In this document: piece after piece, positions 1-10,600 of the stretch | Position numbering within the stretch: position 1 is the stretch's first letter | Layout of the letters: every line of letters begins with the position of its first letter | NCBI GenBank assembly: GCA_963931865.1 | Contig: OZ007512.1 | Coordinates: 1,316,509-1,380,508, forward strand | DNA: 64,000 nucleotides | Source: Axinella damicornis | Lineage: Eukaryota > Porifera > Demospongiae > Axinellida > Axinellidae | Direction: 5' to 3' | Program-made: the position numbers and the translations under genes | Notes under the pieces: generated by a model | What the model was told of the DNA's origin: nothing | What the model saw: only the letters and a program-made list of their open reading frames with translations | The model's database searches: none

Positions 1-1141
1 TGATAGGTCCTCCGACGAACACCTTCTTGACCCCATCCAACATTCCCCGGTCGGAAATCACCACAGGGGAGGTTGAAAAGCTAGAATTACTGCGCTTGAA
101 ATATTTCATACTGAGAAGGACCACAAAGTTCGATTCAACTTCATCCTTGCTCGTATCTCTCTTCCTTCTGAGCAGTGCTGGGGTCACACGAACTCTCTCA
201 ACCATTTGCAAGAGTCTCCGGGATGTGTGATGTGCACTGTCTTCCATCCCTGTCATGTGACTTGGTCCATTAGTCACATGACCTTGCACATTATCCACAT
301 TTGTAGTCATGTGACTTTGTCCAACAGGCTTGCCACCAGAGATGTAATCTTGTCCGTTAGTGGTCTGACTATCACGCTTCTGGCGCACTATCGGTTCGAA
401 CACCTGCCAGACAGTGTTTGGAAGAACTTTACTAATTCTTTCACCGGACTTTGCGTAATAGAACTTGTGAGAAGAATTCAGTTCCAAATACTCTACCGCT
501 TCTGCGTACACAAGACGAGTCCTCAGGCGATTCAAAGCGGTTGGTTTACTGACACCGATGCTTAGCTTGTCTGTAGCAAGTTGCGTGAGAAGGATGAGCG
601 AGACGTTGAACGTTCTGCAGTAGCTGAGGTACGGCGACCTCTCTCTCAAAGTCCAGTTGGTGAACAAAGCGGCCATGTCCGTCATGATGATCAGGGAGAA
701 CCTCTTGACTTCTCTCCCATTCAATGGCACTGTGAGGGTGGGTTGCCTAGCAACAGAGTGGCGATACAAGGCGAAATCAATTCGCTGGGACTCTAGCAGT
801 ATCTTCACGTGCTCAGTAGTCTGCAGTGAGTTACTCGTGTACAGCAGCAAGACTTTAGGATGAACATCCCCCAGTCGGCTTCTTTTCTGAGGCTGTACTG
901 GCGCCTCTAGTTCGTCATTCCGTGTTTCTTCCGTACTACTGGATGTAATCCCCGGATATCCCTCCGTATAAGTCCGTAAAATGGATCCATGCCCTCCAAT
1001 GGCATTGCTGTAGTATACAAACCCGTACACTGCTATCACGAACAGTACCAGAACCACCAAACGGCGCAGTCCAGAGAGTGACAGCTTTGACCTGCAGCGG
1101 TTCTTCAGGAATACTACGAGGATTCGGGAACTAGACCGCAT
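1..1141 (-). CDS. NDST: Heparan sulfate N-deacetylase/N-sulfotransferase, N-terminal exon (partial)
   Basis: The frame is open from the ATG at 1141 down to base 1 (380 codons) and continues outside the window. An in-frame TAA at 1163-1165 lies upstream, so this is the first usable ATG. Residues 28-44 form one hydrophobic span after a basic tail, the type II Golgi topology of the NDST family. Residues 112-190 follow the NDST N-terminal pattern: KILLESQRIDF, then PTLTVPLNGREVKRFSLIIM, then YLSYCRTFNVSLILL. The end, DGVKKVFVGG, matches the family stretch before the deacetylase core. The family enzyme removes acetyl groups from GlcNAc in heparan sulfate and N-sulfates it in the Golgi; both catalytic regions lie outside the window. 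Residues around 265-300 form a His/Ser/Met/Thr-rich insertion encoded by repeated TCATGTGAC-like DNA. Family assignment is by remembered similarity. Confidence 0.8.
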   Translation of the reverse strand, partial: MRSSSRILVVFLKNRCRSKLSLSGLRRLVVLVLFVIAVYGFVYYSNAIGGHGSILRTYTEGYPGITSSSTEETRNDELEAPVQPQKRSRLGDVHPKVLLLYTSNSLQTTEHVKILLESQRIDFALYRHSVARQPTLTVPLNGREVKRFSLIIMTDMAALFTNWTLRERSPYLSYCRTFNVSLILLTQLATDKLSIGVSKPTALNRLRTRLVYAEAVEYLELNSSHKFYYAKSGERISKVLPNTVWQVFEPIVRQKRDSQTTNGQDYISGGKPVGQSHMTTNVDNVQGHVTNGPSHMTGMEDSAHHTSRRLLQMVERVRVTPALLRRKRDTSKDEVESNFVVLLSMKYFKRSNSSFSTSPVVISDRGMLDGVKKVFVGGPI

Positions 1142-2042
1142 GCTTGAGACTGACTTAAGGGGTTATTTTCAAAAATGTTGTCGGTGAACTTAGGGTTAAA
1201 TTAAGTTTAGTGGGTGGGGCTAGGGCTATGGGATAATAATTCACTCCGACCTTACATGCCATAGGAGAAGTTAGCTGTGTCAGGCACCACCGAGTTTCCG
1301 CACTTGATTTGCAAGTAAGGCCACTGCAGCTATAGATTAGATAGATAGATGGACAGATAGATAGATAGATAGACAGATGGTTAGATAGATGGGTAATTAG
1401 GTAGATAGATAGATGGATAGATATATAGACAGACAGACAGACAGATAGATAAGTAGATAGATAGATAGGTAGGTAGGTAGGTAGGGATGACCCATTAGCC
1501 CAGATGGCTGATTGTCCAGTTTGGAGGAGGCGCAGGCCTGTAGCTAGAGTCTTGCGGGCCAGCTTCATTTTCTAAGTAGGGAGCTTTCGGCCACACGCCC
1601 TACTTGGAAATGGTGACCCACGAGACTAGCCTGTAGCATGGATGGGAGGTGGTTTGGTTCCCAGACCATTCTGCACTTTGTTTCCCCGCCCACCGCAGAA
1701 TCGAAATGCAAGGTGTCCTGGGAACCCAACTAGACGGAAGGTGATTGTGCCTCGGTGATTCTTTACCTCCAGACGTTTGCTGCATATGCAATTGACGTAT
1801 TCTCAATAAGGCTCCGTGTCATGAGTGGCAAGAAGCGAATGTACCATTTTCATGATCCCTGCGCGATTGCTAGAAGCAGACAAAGCTCCGTTTTTCCGTA
1901 CTAGCAATATTATTCTTGCCACTCAAAATGGCTGCCGGCGTCACGTGCACTTAAATTCATGACTGCCTGCATCTCGCACACTCGATTTTGTGACGTACAT
2001 GTATTTGCATAAGGTCTATACAGTACATGCATACTAGAGGCG
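1142..2042. other. Divergent intergenic region between NDST and regucalcin
   Basis: About 900 bases separate two genes transcribed in opposite directions, so both promoters may lie here. I see a tetranucleotide microsatellite (1333-1483) but no clear TATA box and no supported ORF. A short AAAATGGCTGCCGG context at 1926-1939 resembles a YY1-type initiator, and a seven-residue reading frame stops right after it. Confidence 0.5.
1333..1483. repeat. GATA/TAGA tetranucleotide microsatellite
   Basis: Imperfect runs of TAGA, TAGG and CAGA units cover about 150 bases. The Tyr/Leu/Ser-rich minus-strand reading frame across it is an artefact of the repeat. Confidence 0.9.
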
Positions 2043-5000
2043 ATGAATAGCCTGGGTATAATGCTTTATCATTCTCTTTCTCCCTGTCCCCCCTCCTCCC
2101 CCCCCCCCCCCCCCCCCGAAGTGTCTGGCTACACTGTGGAACTGCTGTACGATGCCCAGGCTGATATTGGGGAAGGTCCCTTCTATGAGCCCCAGACGAA
2201 CCAGCTCCTCTGGGTCGACATCAACGGCCACTCCATCAACTTCCTGGACTTGGAGAAGAAAGAAAACCGGTGAGAATACCTGTGTGCGTGGCTGCGATCT
2301 GGACCCCAGCAGGTTATACTTACGGATTGCCTTAGCGCTACCACACTAGGCAAATAGCAGGTACAATGGCCTCAGACGGTCCTGTAATCCTTCTCCAAGC
2401 ATATCAAGTTCTCTGAGGGGTGTGCCCCGAACACCTCTAGGTTAGATGTGTGCGGTTTGCACGGGTTGCTTCAGGCGCCACAGTTGACAGTGCCCTCGTG
2501 CAATCCAATGCAGGGTCCTTGAGCGCTTGTCCTTTCTACCACTTTCTGCCCTCGACATCATGCATGTGAGGAAAGATACCAGGCCCTCCGTGTTCTTTGT
2601 ACAACCAAAAACAGCGTGAACGAGGCTACGAGCTAAATCACCCTAGAGCTAGCCTCGTTCCCAGGCCCCATACGACGGGGCCTGGGAACAAGGCCACCCT
2701 AGAGCGGCTTACAGTGTAGTGGCATAGACCCAGTCAGCTGGCGTGCGCACATTGTTGTTTGAGCATGCAATGGCAGCTGTACAGGTGTGATGGACTGAGG
2801 ATGCTGTGGGTGTGAGATACTTCCTGTATTTTGAGTTCAATTCTGTCCCCTGGTCATGTGGCTTTCCTGTCTGCTTTCGGTTACTAGGGGATGTAGTGGA
2901 TTACTGTGCTGTTAGATCATTAATTTTGGTTTGGTAGGTGAATTTAAAGCACCTGTGAGCTGTGCCAATTGTCGGCCTCAGTTGTATTTTCTTCTCGTTG
3001 CTGAATCAGTGTCGGCTACCGTGCAGCCTCAGCCTAGCCTATCACACCTGGAACAACTAACCTTCAAGCTCTAGCTGTAACCATGGTAACCCTCTGGATG
3101 ATCATGGTACTCGTAACAACAAACGCTGAGGCAAGATTTGTTATTTGTTTTCTTCCCTAAGTGTGAAGGTTGTAATGCCATTCCGTGTACTATACTGTTT
3201 AGCAGTTTTATTTCGCGGGAGAAAGCTTTCGTGAATTTGCAGTTTGCCACAGCCACTAACGTAGTCTGCATTGGCATTGAGCGGCCAGTGTACGAGCGAT
3301 CGGTTACCATAGTCGTGATACTCAAAACTGGTTCAACCACTGATAGTATATAGACCATCCAGCTTTGTTAAGTAGCATATTATACCTTTACCGTTAGGTA
3401 GCATTAAGGTAGCATTATACCTTACCGTTAGGGTACCTTTGACCATCGGTAGCATTAGGTAGCATTAAGGTAGCATATTATACCTTTACCGTTAGGGCAC
3501 CTTTAACGGTCGGGGCCCCGACAGTTAAAGGTACCCTAACGGTAAAGGTATAATGCTACCTTAACACAGAACTCGAGTCAACCCACTTCTCACCTCTGTG
3601 TGTAGGACGTTGAAGATGTCCAACACAGTGAGTGCCGTGCTGCCGGTGGAGGGGTCCCCCGATAAGGTGCTGGCTCTGATTGGGCGAGATATATGTCTCG
3701 TGGACAGGGAGACAGGTACATACACATTGCCCCCCCCCCCCCCCCCCCCCCCCCCCTCCTCCTCCTGGATCCTCCTCTCTCCAGTAGATGTTCTGCCATT
3801 TGGGAACGACATTGTTTAGCTAATTTGAAAATGTGTTTCAGCTAGTATCCACAACTGGAACTAACCACTTAATTGTGTCTACTCGGACGAGTTACCTTTG
3901 CACAGTGCTGTTTCAAAGAACCCGCAAAATCCAGTACTCCTCCCGTTGTTTGAAGGCCAGGGAACAAGGCTGACATAGCCTCTTTACGCTCCTGGTAGGT
4001 GTTTCATGTGATGTATCAAACTGAACAGCAGAAAGGAGCTGGCCAATAACTGATCACTTGCGCTATTGGTCTCTGCATGCATGGTGGATAATAGCCTCGT
4101 TCCCAGGCCCACACGCGGAACGCGGAAGAGGGCCTGGTGACACTTGGCAAAATTTTCGTATGTGCACAGTCAGCATAATTGCGTAAGTGATTACATTCCT
4201 TACTTGGATGCATTCGAAATCACGCGGAAGGTAGCTGTTGGTGATGGCTAAGTAGAAAGTCCTTGCCAAGGAGCAACCGGAGGTGAGTCTTGAAGGCTAG
4301 AACCGCAGTTTTATCAAACGGCTACACTTTTCACGGGGTAAAGAATGTAATTACTATATTGGCAATGGACGAACATGATTCGCCTACCCGAAATCAAGAC
4401 TGCTCAGCTCAGCACATACGGGAATTTTGCCAAGTGTCACCAGGCCCACTTCCGTGTTCCGCGTGAGGGCCTGGGAATGAGGATACCGAATAATGTACGC
4501 ATCTTCTGCTCATGAGTTGCCTCCCCCTCAACCGTTTGTCTAGCCTCGTTCCCAGACTCCTCCCTGGCTTTTTTCACATATGTGACAAGTAGGAGAGGAG
4601 GAGCCTGGGAACGAGGCTACCATTAGGCTGGACCGGGCTTGGATGAATCGCGATAGAAGATAACAGATACAACTACAGAGCCAAGAACTTGAAACTATAT
4701 ACACTTGCGACCACTATAACCTATATATACCTATATATATATTAACCCTTTGTGCACAAAGTAGAATATATTGCACTGTCATGTGACTCTGATTGAGAAC
4801 TTCCATTGGTTGAAACGAGCATCCCACGCTTGTATATTATTACAGGGGCCTCTGACACTCTGGCTACGGTGGACGAGGATCACCCGACCAATCGGTTCAA
4901 TGATGGCAAGTGTGACCGGTTGGGCCGGCTGTGGACCGGTACGATGGGGTTCGAGCAGGGTCCGGGGCGCTTGAACCCACACATGGGGTCAATGTACTCC

Positions 5001-6337
5001 TACACTGGAGGTAATTTATTGCTATGCAAGACCCTAACCTCGTTCCCAGGCCATCGCCCAGCTTTTCGTTGCTTACGGTACGGAAGTGTGGGAGAGAGCC
5101 TGGGAATATGGAGTTATGTTAGTAGGTTAACCAGAAGGATAAAAATGTCCTTTGTAAAACAAATTTCATGCAATACGGCACCTAAGCATAATGTATATTA
5201 GCTGAGAATGAGCTAGCCTCGTTCTCATTTCTCTCTCAGGCCTGGGAATGAGGCTAGCTCGGATACTGAACTAGCCTAAGGCTATATTAATATCTGGTCA
5301 TCTGACTCAAGTTCCATCGGGCTGTAGGTGTATATATTTTTCACCTGTGAATTCAAACGAAGACCTGCACACCAGGTGATGAAAGCAGGTGTAGCTACAT
5401 CCTTCAGAGGGGATCGATGTAAAGCTGTTAGTATACCAACAATTGTGGGCCTACAATGATAAGACAACTTGATCCCAGGCCGTATGAAATGTGGCTTAGC
5501 AACTTCTGCGAGTTCAAAATGTTGCTTCCACTGCCAAAAAAGTGGCGATACTTATTTTGCAGGTGAAGCAGGTATACAAAAATAGCAACAGTTGCTAACA
5601 TACTATTGTACTAGCCCCCAGCGTTTGTCGCCTCGTTCCCAGGCCTTCTCACCCCAGCGTTTGTCGCCTCGTTCCCAGGCCTTCTCACCTCAGCGTTTGT
5701 CGCCTCGTTCCCAGGCCTTCTCACCCCAGCGTTTGTCACTTGCAGTACGCAAGCGACAAATGCTGGGGTGAGAAGGCCTGGGAACGAGGCTAGGGAACGA
5801 GGTGAGATGAGAAGGCCTGGGAACGAGGCGACAAATGCTGGGGTGAGAAGGCCTGGGAACGAGGCTAGGGAACGAGGTGAGATGAGAAGGCCTGGGAACG
5901 AGGCGACAAATGCTGGGGTGAGAAGGCCTGGGAACGAGGCTAGGGAACGAGGTGAGATGAGAAGGCCTGGGAACGAGGCGACAAATGCTGGGGTGAGAAG
6001 GCCTGGGAACGAGGCTAGGGAACGAGGTGAGATGAGAAGGCCTGGGAACGAGGCTACTATTGTACCAGACTAAAATACACGATAACAAACCATAATTATA
6101 CTATTAGACAAGCATACTTAATAATGTACAGGAACAAATAGACTTGACATTCACAGTTTTGCAGTTGGTTCCACAGTGAGATGGTGTGCAGAAAGTAGGA
6201 GAACTGATGTGCATTAGAGTGTACAACTGGCTGTGTGAGTAGGTGGGGACTGGAAAGATTGAGGAGTGGTCTTCTCACCAGTGGTATTTCAGAGCGTCAG
6301 CATATGACAAGTGCTAAATCATCTCATACACCACACA

Positions 6338-6385
<48 letters not shown>

Positions 6386-6869
6386 CAAGGTCACAAAGCA
6401 CTCATCTGGAATAGACATCTCCAACGGAATAGGCTGGAACCCGGACAACACCGTCATGTACTACATTGACTCCCTTCCCAGGAAGGTCTACGCCTTTGAC
6501 TACAACGAGCAGGAAGGCACAGTGACCAATCAGAGAGTGTGTATTGACTATGCAAAAGATGATTCGCTAGGGTTACCGGACGGGATGTGCATGGATGTGC
6601 AGGGCAGGGCCTGGGTGGCCGGGTTCTATGGCCAGGGAGTGACGTGCTGGGACATGAACACTGGAGAGATGGTGGATCAGATCAAAGTCCCGGCTAAACG
6701 GACCACCTCGTGCTGCTTTGGGGGACCGAACTATGATTGGCTGTTTGTGACAAGTGCGTGTTTTGGTGTTGAGGCTGGAGAGCGGGAGGAGTTCCCCCAC
6801 TCCGGGGGGATATTTGTTGTGAAGGGGCTGGCGGCAAAGGGAGCTCCCGCACATTGTTTCAAACAATGA
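2043..6869 (+). CDS. RGN: Regucalcin / SMP-30 family protein, four exons
   Basis: Exons are 2043(?)-2269, 3606-3715, 4846-5010 and 6385-6869, all with GT/AG borders. They total 987 nt (328 residues) with consistent phases. The product follows regucalcin from end to end, a six-bladed propeller Ca2+-binding lactonase of the cytosol. The metal ligands expected in the family are present: Glu in GEGP (exon 1), Asn in RFNDGK (exon 3), Asn in ISNGI and Asp in LPDGM (exon 4). [11 protein letters not shown] and the late SGGIF motif also fit. The start is uncertain: the 25 residues from the ATG at 2043 are Pro-rich and come from a pyrimidine tract with 20 Cs that could instead be the end of an intron (acceptor GAAG before TGTCTGG). 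Without them the length is near 303, close to the usual 299. Confidence 0.88.
3730..3756. repeat. Poly(C) tract just inside intron 2 of regucalcin
   Basis: A run of 27 Cs begins 14 bases after the exon 2 donor. A similar 20-C run (2098-2117) precedes the first supported coding block, and a CA repeat abuts the exon 4 acceptor. Confidence 0.9.
4090..4486. mobile_element. Non-autonomous inverted-repeat element, GTTCCCAGGC family
   Basis: The left end reads TAGCCTCGTTCCCAGGCCCA and continues through GGCCTGGTGACACTTGGCAA. The right end carries the reverse complement of the same blocks and finishes GGGCCTGGGAATGAGGATA. The arms are about 65 bases and the middle is unique, so it is a MITE-like element in intron 2 of regucalcin. 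No coding capacity is seen. Confidence 0.75.
4541..4619. mobile_element. Short foldback element, GTTCCCAGGC family
   Basis: It starts TAGCCTCGTTCCCAG and ends CCTGGGAACGAGGCTA, with a short spacer. Related short copies lie at 2649-2694, 5036-5108 and 5214-5256. Confidence 0.7.
5613..6056. repeat. Head-to-head tandem arrays of the GTTCCCAGGC repeat
   Basis: The left part has about three and a half 36-bp units in one orientation (CAGCGTTTGTCGCCTCGTTC at 5619, 5655, 5691 and 5727). A short linker follows. The right part has four 75-bp units starting at 5761, 5836, 5911 and 5986 in the opposite orientation. Each 75-bp unit carries two copies of GGCCTGGGAACGAGG. The whole can fold on itself. It lies in intron 3 of regucalcin, and its reading frames (LVPRPSH repeats) are not genes. 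Confidence 0.85.
6096..6300 (-). mobile_element. Relic of a non-LTR retrotransposon reverse transcriptase C-terminus
   Basis: On the minus strand the frame reads [20 protein letters not shown] followed by a hydrophobic tail. This fits the R-x-SF-x-RTI-x-WN-x-LP ending common to LINE ORF2 proteins. No catalytic part remains, and it sits in intron 3 of regucalcin. The match rests on a short motif only. Confidence 0.4.
6331..6384. repeat. CA microsatellite forming the exon 4 acceptor tract of regucalcin
   Basis: About 25 CA units run up to the acceptor CAG at 6382-6384, so the repeat itself supplies the intron end in place of a normal pyrimidine tract. Confidence 0.85.
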
Positions 6870-7544
6870 GGTCTTGTGTGAGGCTAGGGATGGAATAGTG
6901 ATGTACTCTTTGTTGTTCATTGTCAATGATCACATTAATTCTTTCTCATTGATTTGAAGTTTCAGCTTTAACTCTTTACCAACCATAAGAAACAGCTTAA
7001 GGAAGTAAAATCTCGCGTAACGCCTAGTATTAAATTTCCCGTATAAATTCTTATGGGCTTATGGGAGCTCATGACGGCTTTCGCATGCAGTCATTGGTTG
7101 GTGAAGAGTCAATGTGGAGATTCTCTAGGAAGGATTTGCAATTTGTATTGGGTTCTGCAGGGCGGGACACTAGCGTGGACTAGCCTTGTTCCCAGGCCGT
7201 CTGTTGCTTCGAGTCGCATATGTGACCTTTGAACCCCTGTCAGATAAGCTTATCTGACAAGGGTTCCAAAGTTACGTATGTGACTAAAAACGAAGTGGCA
7301 GACGGCCTGGGAACGAGGCTAGGGGTGGACTGGATATTTAATGTGCACATTCGTTGTACGTCAATGGGCATTTAATATTATTTTTGTTAATGATGCTAAT
7401 ATTAGGTATATAGAGCTTCACCTTTAATGTGGAAGATCCCCTATGAAGGGTTTCGATAACGAGTCAAGTATGTATTGGGGACTATATACTATACGTAAGT
7501 TTTGATGCATACACTGTCTATGCAGCTAACTCCAATGTGCATGT
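6870..7544. other. Regucalcin 3' flank with foldback element
   Basis: There is no supported ORF. The stretch contains the foldback element at 7180-7322 and AT-rich unique sequence. Confidence 0.5.
7180..7322. mobile_element. 143-bp foldback MITE, GTTCCCAGGC family
   Basis: The ends CTAGCCTTGTTCCCAGGCCG and CGGCCTGGGAACGAGGCTAG are inverted copies. The arms extend inward through a GTCACATA/TATGTGAC-like block to a palindromic centre CAGATAAGCTTATCTG. There is no coding capacity. Confidence 0.8.
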
Positions 7545-7675
7545 GTGATATGTCACATGATTGGATGGAATAATTATGTGTAGCAATTAGCTAAGTTTCA
7601 CGTGATTTCGACACAATGGTTATAATAACTGTTGACTAGCAGTAATCTGTGCAATCTGCACAGCTGACTGTTAAG
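7545..7675 (+). promoter_or_regulatory. Promoter-proximal region of the beta-helix receptor gene
   Basis: The stretch from GTCACATGATTG to the start codon is almost repeated at 16690-16797 upstream of a truncated family copy. Shared blocks are AATTATGTGTAGCAATTAGC and AAGTTTCAC(G/A)TGA. Conservation between paralogues marks it as the likely 5' UTR and core promoter. I see no TATA box close to the ATG. Confidence 0.5.
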
Positions 7676-10600
7676 ATGGCTACTGGACTGAGAGTTTTGG
7701 TGCTGTCATCTCTCCTGTTTGGTCTGACATCCACTGCTGTCAGCAGTTCTGTGCTCTACTATGTGAGACCCAGTGTACCTGCCAGAGCAACATGTCCTGG
7801 ACAACCCTGCTTCACACTGGACGAGTATGCAGAGAACAAGACGGAATACTTTGTGTCTGACATCAGAATGGTGTTCCTCTCTGGAGAGCACAAGCTAAGC
7901 CGAGTGATAGAAGTTGCAAATGTCACAAATGTAACATTTGTTGGTTATAACAGTACTCTCGAGCTCACACAGCCTGATGCTCATATTGTGTGTAATGGTT
8001 CAGATTCGTCACTGACGTTTACAAGCATCACTTTTCTCACAATCATTGGTTTGAAATTCAGTGGCTGTGGTGCTAGCGAAATAGGTACGATTGTCCTCAA
8101 CAAGGTCTCTGACTTCCAACTGCTCCATGTCAGTATCTCTGGGGATGGCCATGGCTTAAACGTCATTAGTCCATTTGGCAATTCGATCATCTTGGATTCA
8201 GAATTCTACTCCAGCCCAGTCACGGTTACGTCCCCTTCCGATGAAACCTCCCTACAAAACATGTCGAGTCTTGTCATTGGGAACTCTCTCTTTCTCTCCA
8301 GTGGATTCGACATCACTGCAAAATATTGCAACATCCAGCTCAACCTTAGTCTGAGTCACGTGACTATGCTCCAGGGAGGCATTTCAGGTTCCTGTCTCTA
8401 TGAACGAGTTGGCAGTATTGTTTTGGACCTAGACAGTGTTACCATGCACGATGGGAGTATAGAACTATTTGACAATCGGGAGTTACGCCTTCAGTGTGCT
8501 GATCTTAGTGTTGTGGTTCAAATCTGCAACAGTACAATCAGCAACAGCAGTGACCCTGGCATACGTGTTCAAGGAGGAGTTACAAGTGTCTATATAAACA
8601 ATTCTGATATCATTGGTCCAGGAGACAAGAATACCTTGTATATAACCTCGGTTTCCGATTCTTCGTGTACAATTGAGAAATCTGTTGTTAGTATTGGGGG
8701 AGGTGTGCAGCTGTACTCACTCGGTGCTCAATCAATCAGCATCCGCAATAGCACCGTGAGCAACAGTACAAACGTGTTTCGGGCTGGCATAGATGTTTCA
8801 GGACAGGGAAATATGAGTGTCTACATAGACATAAAGAATTCTGAAATAAGTGGACACAAGATGTGTGGAGTGTGTATATCCAATTCAATCCAACCAGACT
8901 TTTTTGTTTATTCACTAACAATTGAGAACTCTCTTGTGAGCAATAATCAGCAGGGAAGCATACATCTAAACACCTTTGGCAATGGACCCGGCCTTCACTT
9001 TGTCCGAATCAGCAATGGCACCATAAGTAGCGGTGTATATGGAGTGAAAGTTAAAGGTGGGACAAACGCAAGTGTCTCCGTAAACAATTCTGAAATCGTT
9101 GGACACCAGCGCTCGGCCATTGCCTTAAATCCAGATTTCCATTCTTCAGTTATAATTGAGAACTCTGTCGTGAGTATTGTGGGTGAGAAGTACCTTTCTG
9201 GGGGATCAATAGATTTGAACATCAATTATGGGGGAGGAGGCCATCAGTTGATCAGGATCTGCAGTAGCACCATAAGCAGTAGTAGTGACTGGTACGGCAT
9301 ACAGGTGAGAGGGATGACTAACACAAGCGTCTACATACTGAACTCTGAAATCACTGGGTTCAGAGAAGGTGTACATATATCCACTAGCTCTGGAATGCGA
9401 TGGAATGAAGAACAACCAGATACGTATGCTCTACTTACGGTTGAGAACTCTGTTGTGAGTAATGAGGGAAGCACTGGTCTGTTCTCGTCTGGCGTCAGTG
9501 TGTCTGCAGCTACATTTCAATCTGTCCTTCAACTGATCGTGATCATGATCTCCAATAGCTCCATAATAAACAGCACGGACACAGGAGTACAAGCTGAAGG
9601 AGGATGGAACACGACTGCACGTGTCAACATACACAATTCTGAGATCACTGGCCACAGGAGATATTGCATTCGTATAACTCACAGACAGCCCGATACGTAT
9701 TCTGAACTTACAATTGAGAATTCTGTTGTGAGCAATACCTGGAACAGTGGTACTGGCATATATGTTACAGGACCAACGAGTTTCTACATTAACAATACCC
9801 AGATTGTTGGACACACAAATGGTGGCATGTATTTTGATTACCCGGGTCCTACCTACTCAAATACAATACAAAACAGTGCTGTGAGTGGAAACGTGCTCAT
9901 GTCCCGTGATAGTCTATCTGGTGCCGCACTAACACTGCAAGGTGGAGCGTCAGTATTACTGAGAAATGTTTCTTTTGTAGAAAATGCCGTGTTTACCGAT
10001 TTAACTATACCAACAGCGGTTGTCACTCTGGCATCTACCAAAAACGTCACCTTTGTGAACTGTATCTTCTCAAGCAATATTGGCACCCCCATTCTAGCTT
10101 ACAACAGCAATTTCACAGTTGAAGGAACTAATACATTTGTCAACAATTCAGGATATCAAGGTGGTGCCATGGCATTCTACGCGAACAGTCAAATGTATCT
10201 TCAAAACCATACACACATCACGTTCAAGAACAACCGCGCTCAGCGAGTGGGAGGAGCTATATATGTCTACAGCAATCCCATTGATCACTTCGAGATATCC
10301 GTCAAATGTGACGGCGATCCTAATCCGAAAAAGTGTAGATGTGATGACAATGTCAATCTAAAATCAAAGTGTTTTCTATATTTTAACATGTCTGTGAGCT
10401 CAAGAATCTTAGAAAATCTTGACATAAGACTGAACTTTATTGACAACACGGCGGAGAATGGTGGAGGAAGTTCTTTATATGGGGAGAGGATCAACATATG
10501 CCATGTTGCAAATGGATATCCATATTCCAATCTTGTAGGATACCAATTCTTTGCTGATAGCAGGTTCATCTCTTTGGAGCCGAATGCTACCACGGACCTC

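Noticed and set aside
1155..1568. 137-residue minus-strand ORF rich in Tyr, Leu and Ser
   Set aside because: Most of it is translation of the GATA microsatellite.
5690..6088. 132-residue and 101-residue ORFs on opposite strands with perfect internal repeats
   Set aside because: They are translations of the tandem GTTCCCAGGC repeat array in an intron.
7649..7675. Extension of the receptor frame to a GTG
   Set aside because: Eukaryotic gene; the ATG at 7676 begins a good signal peptide.
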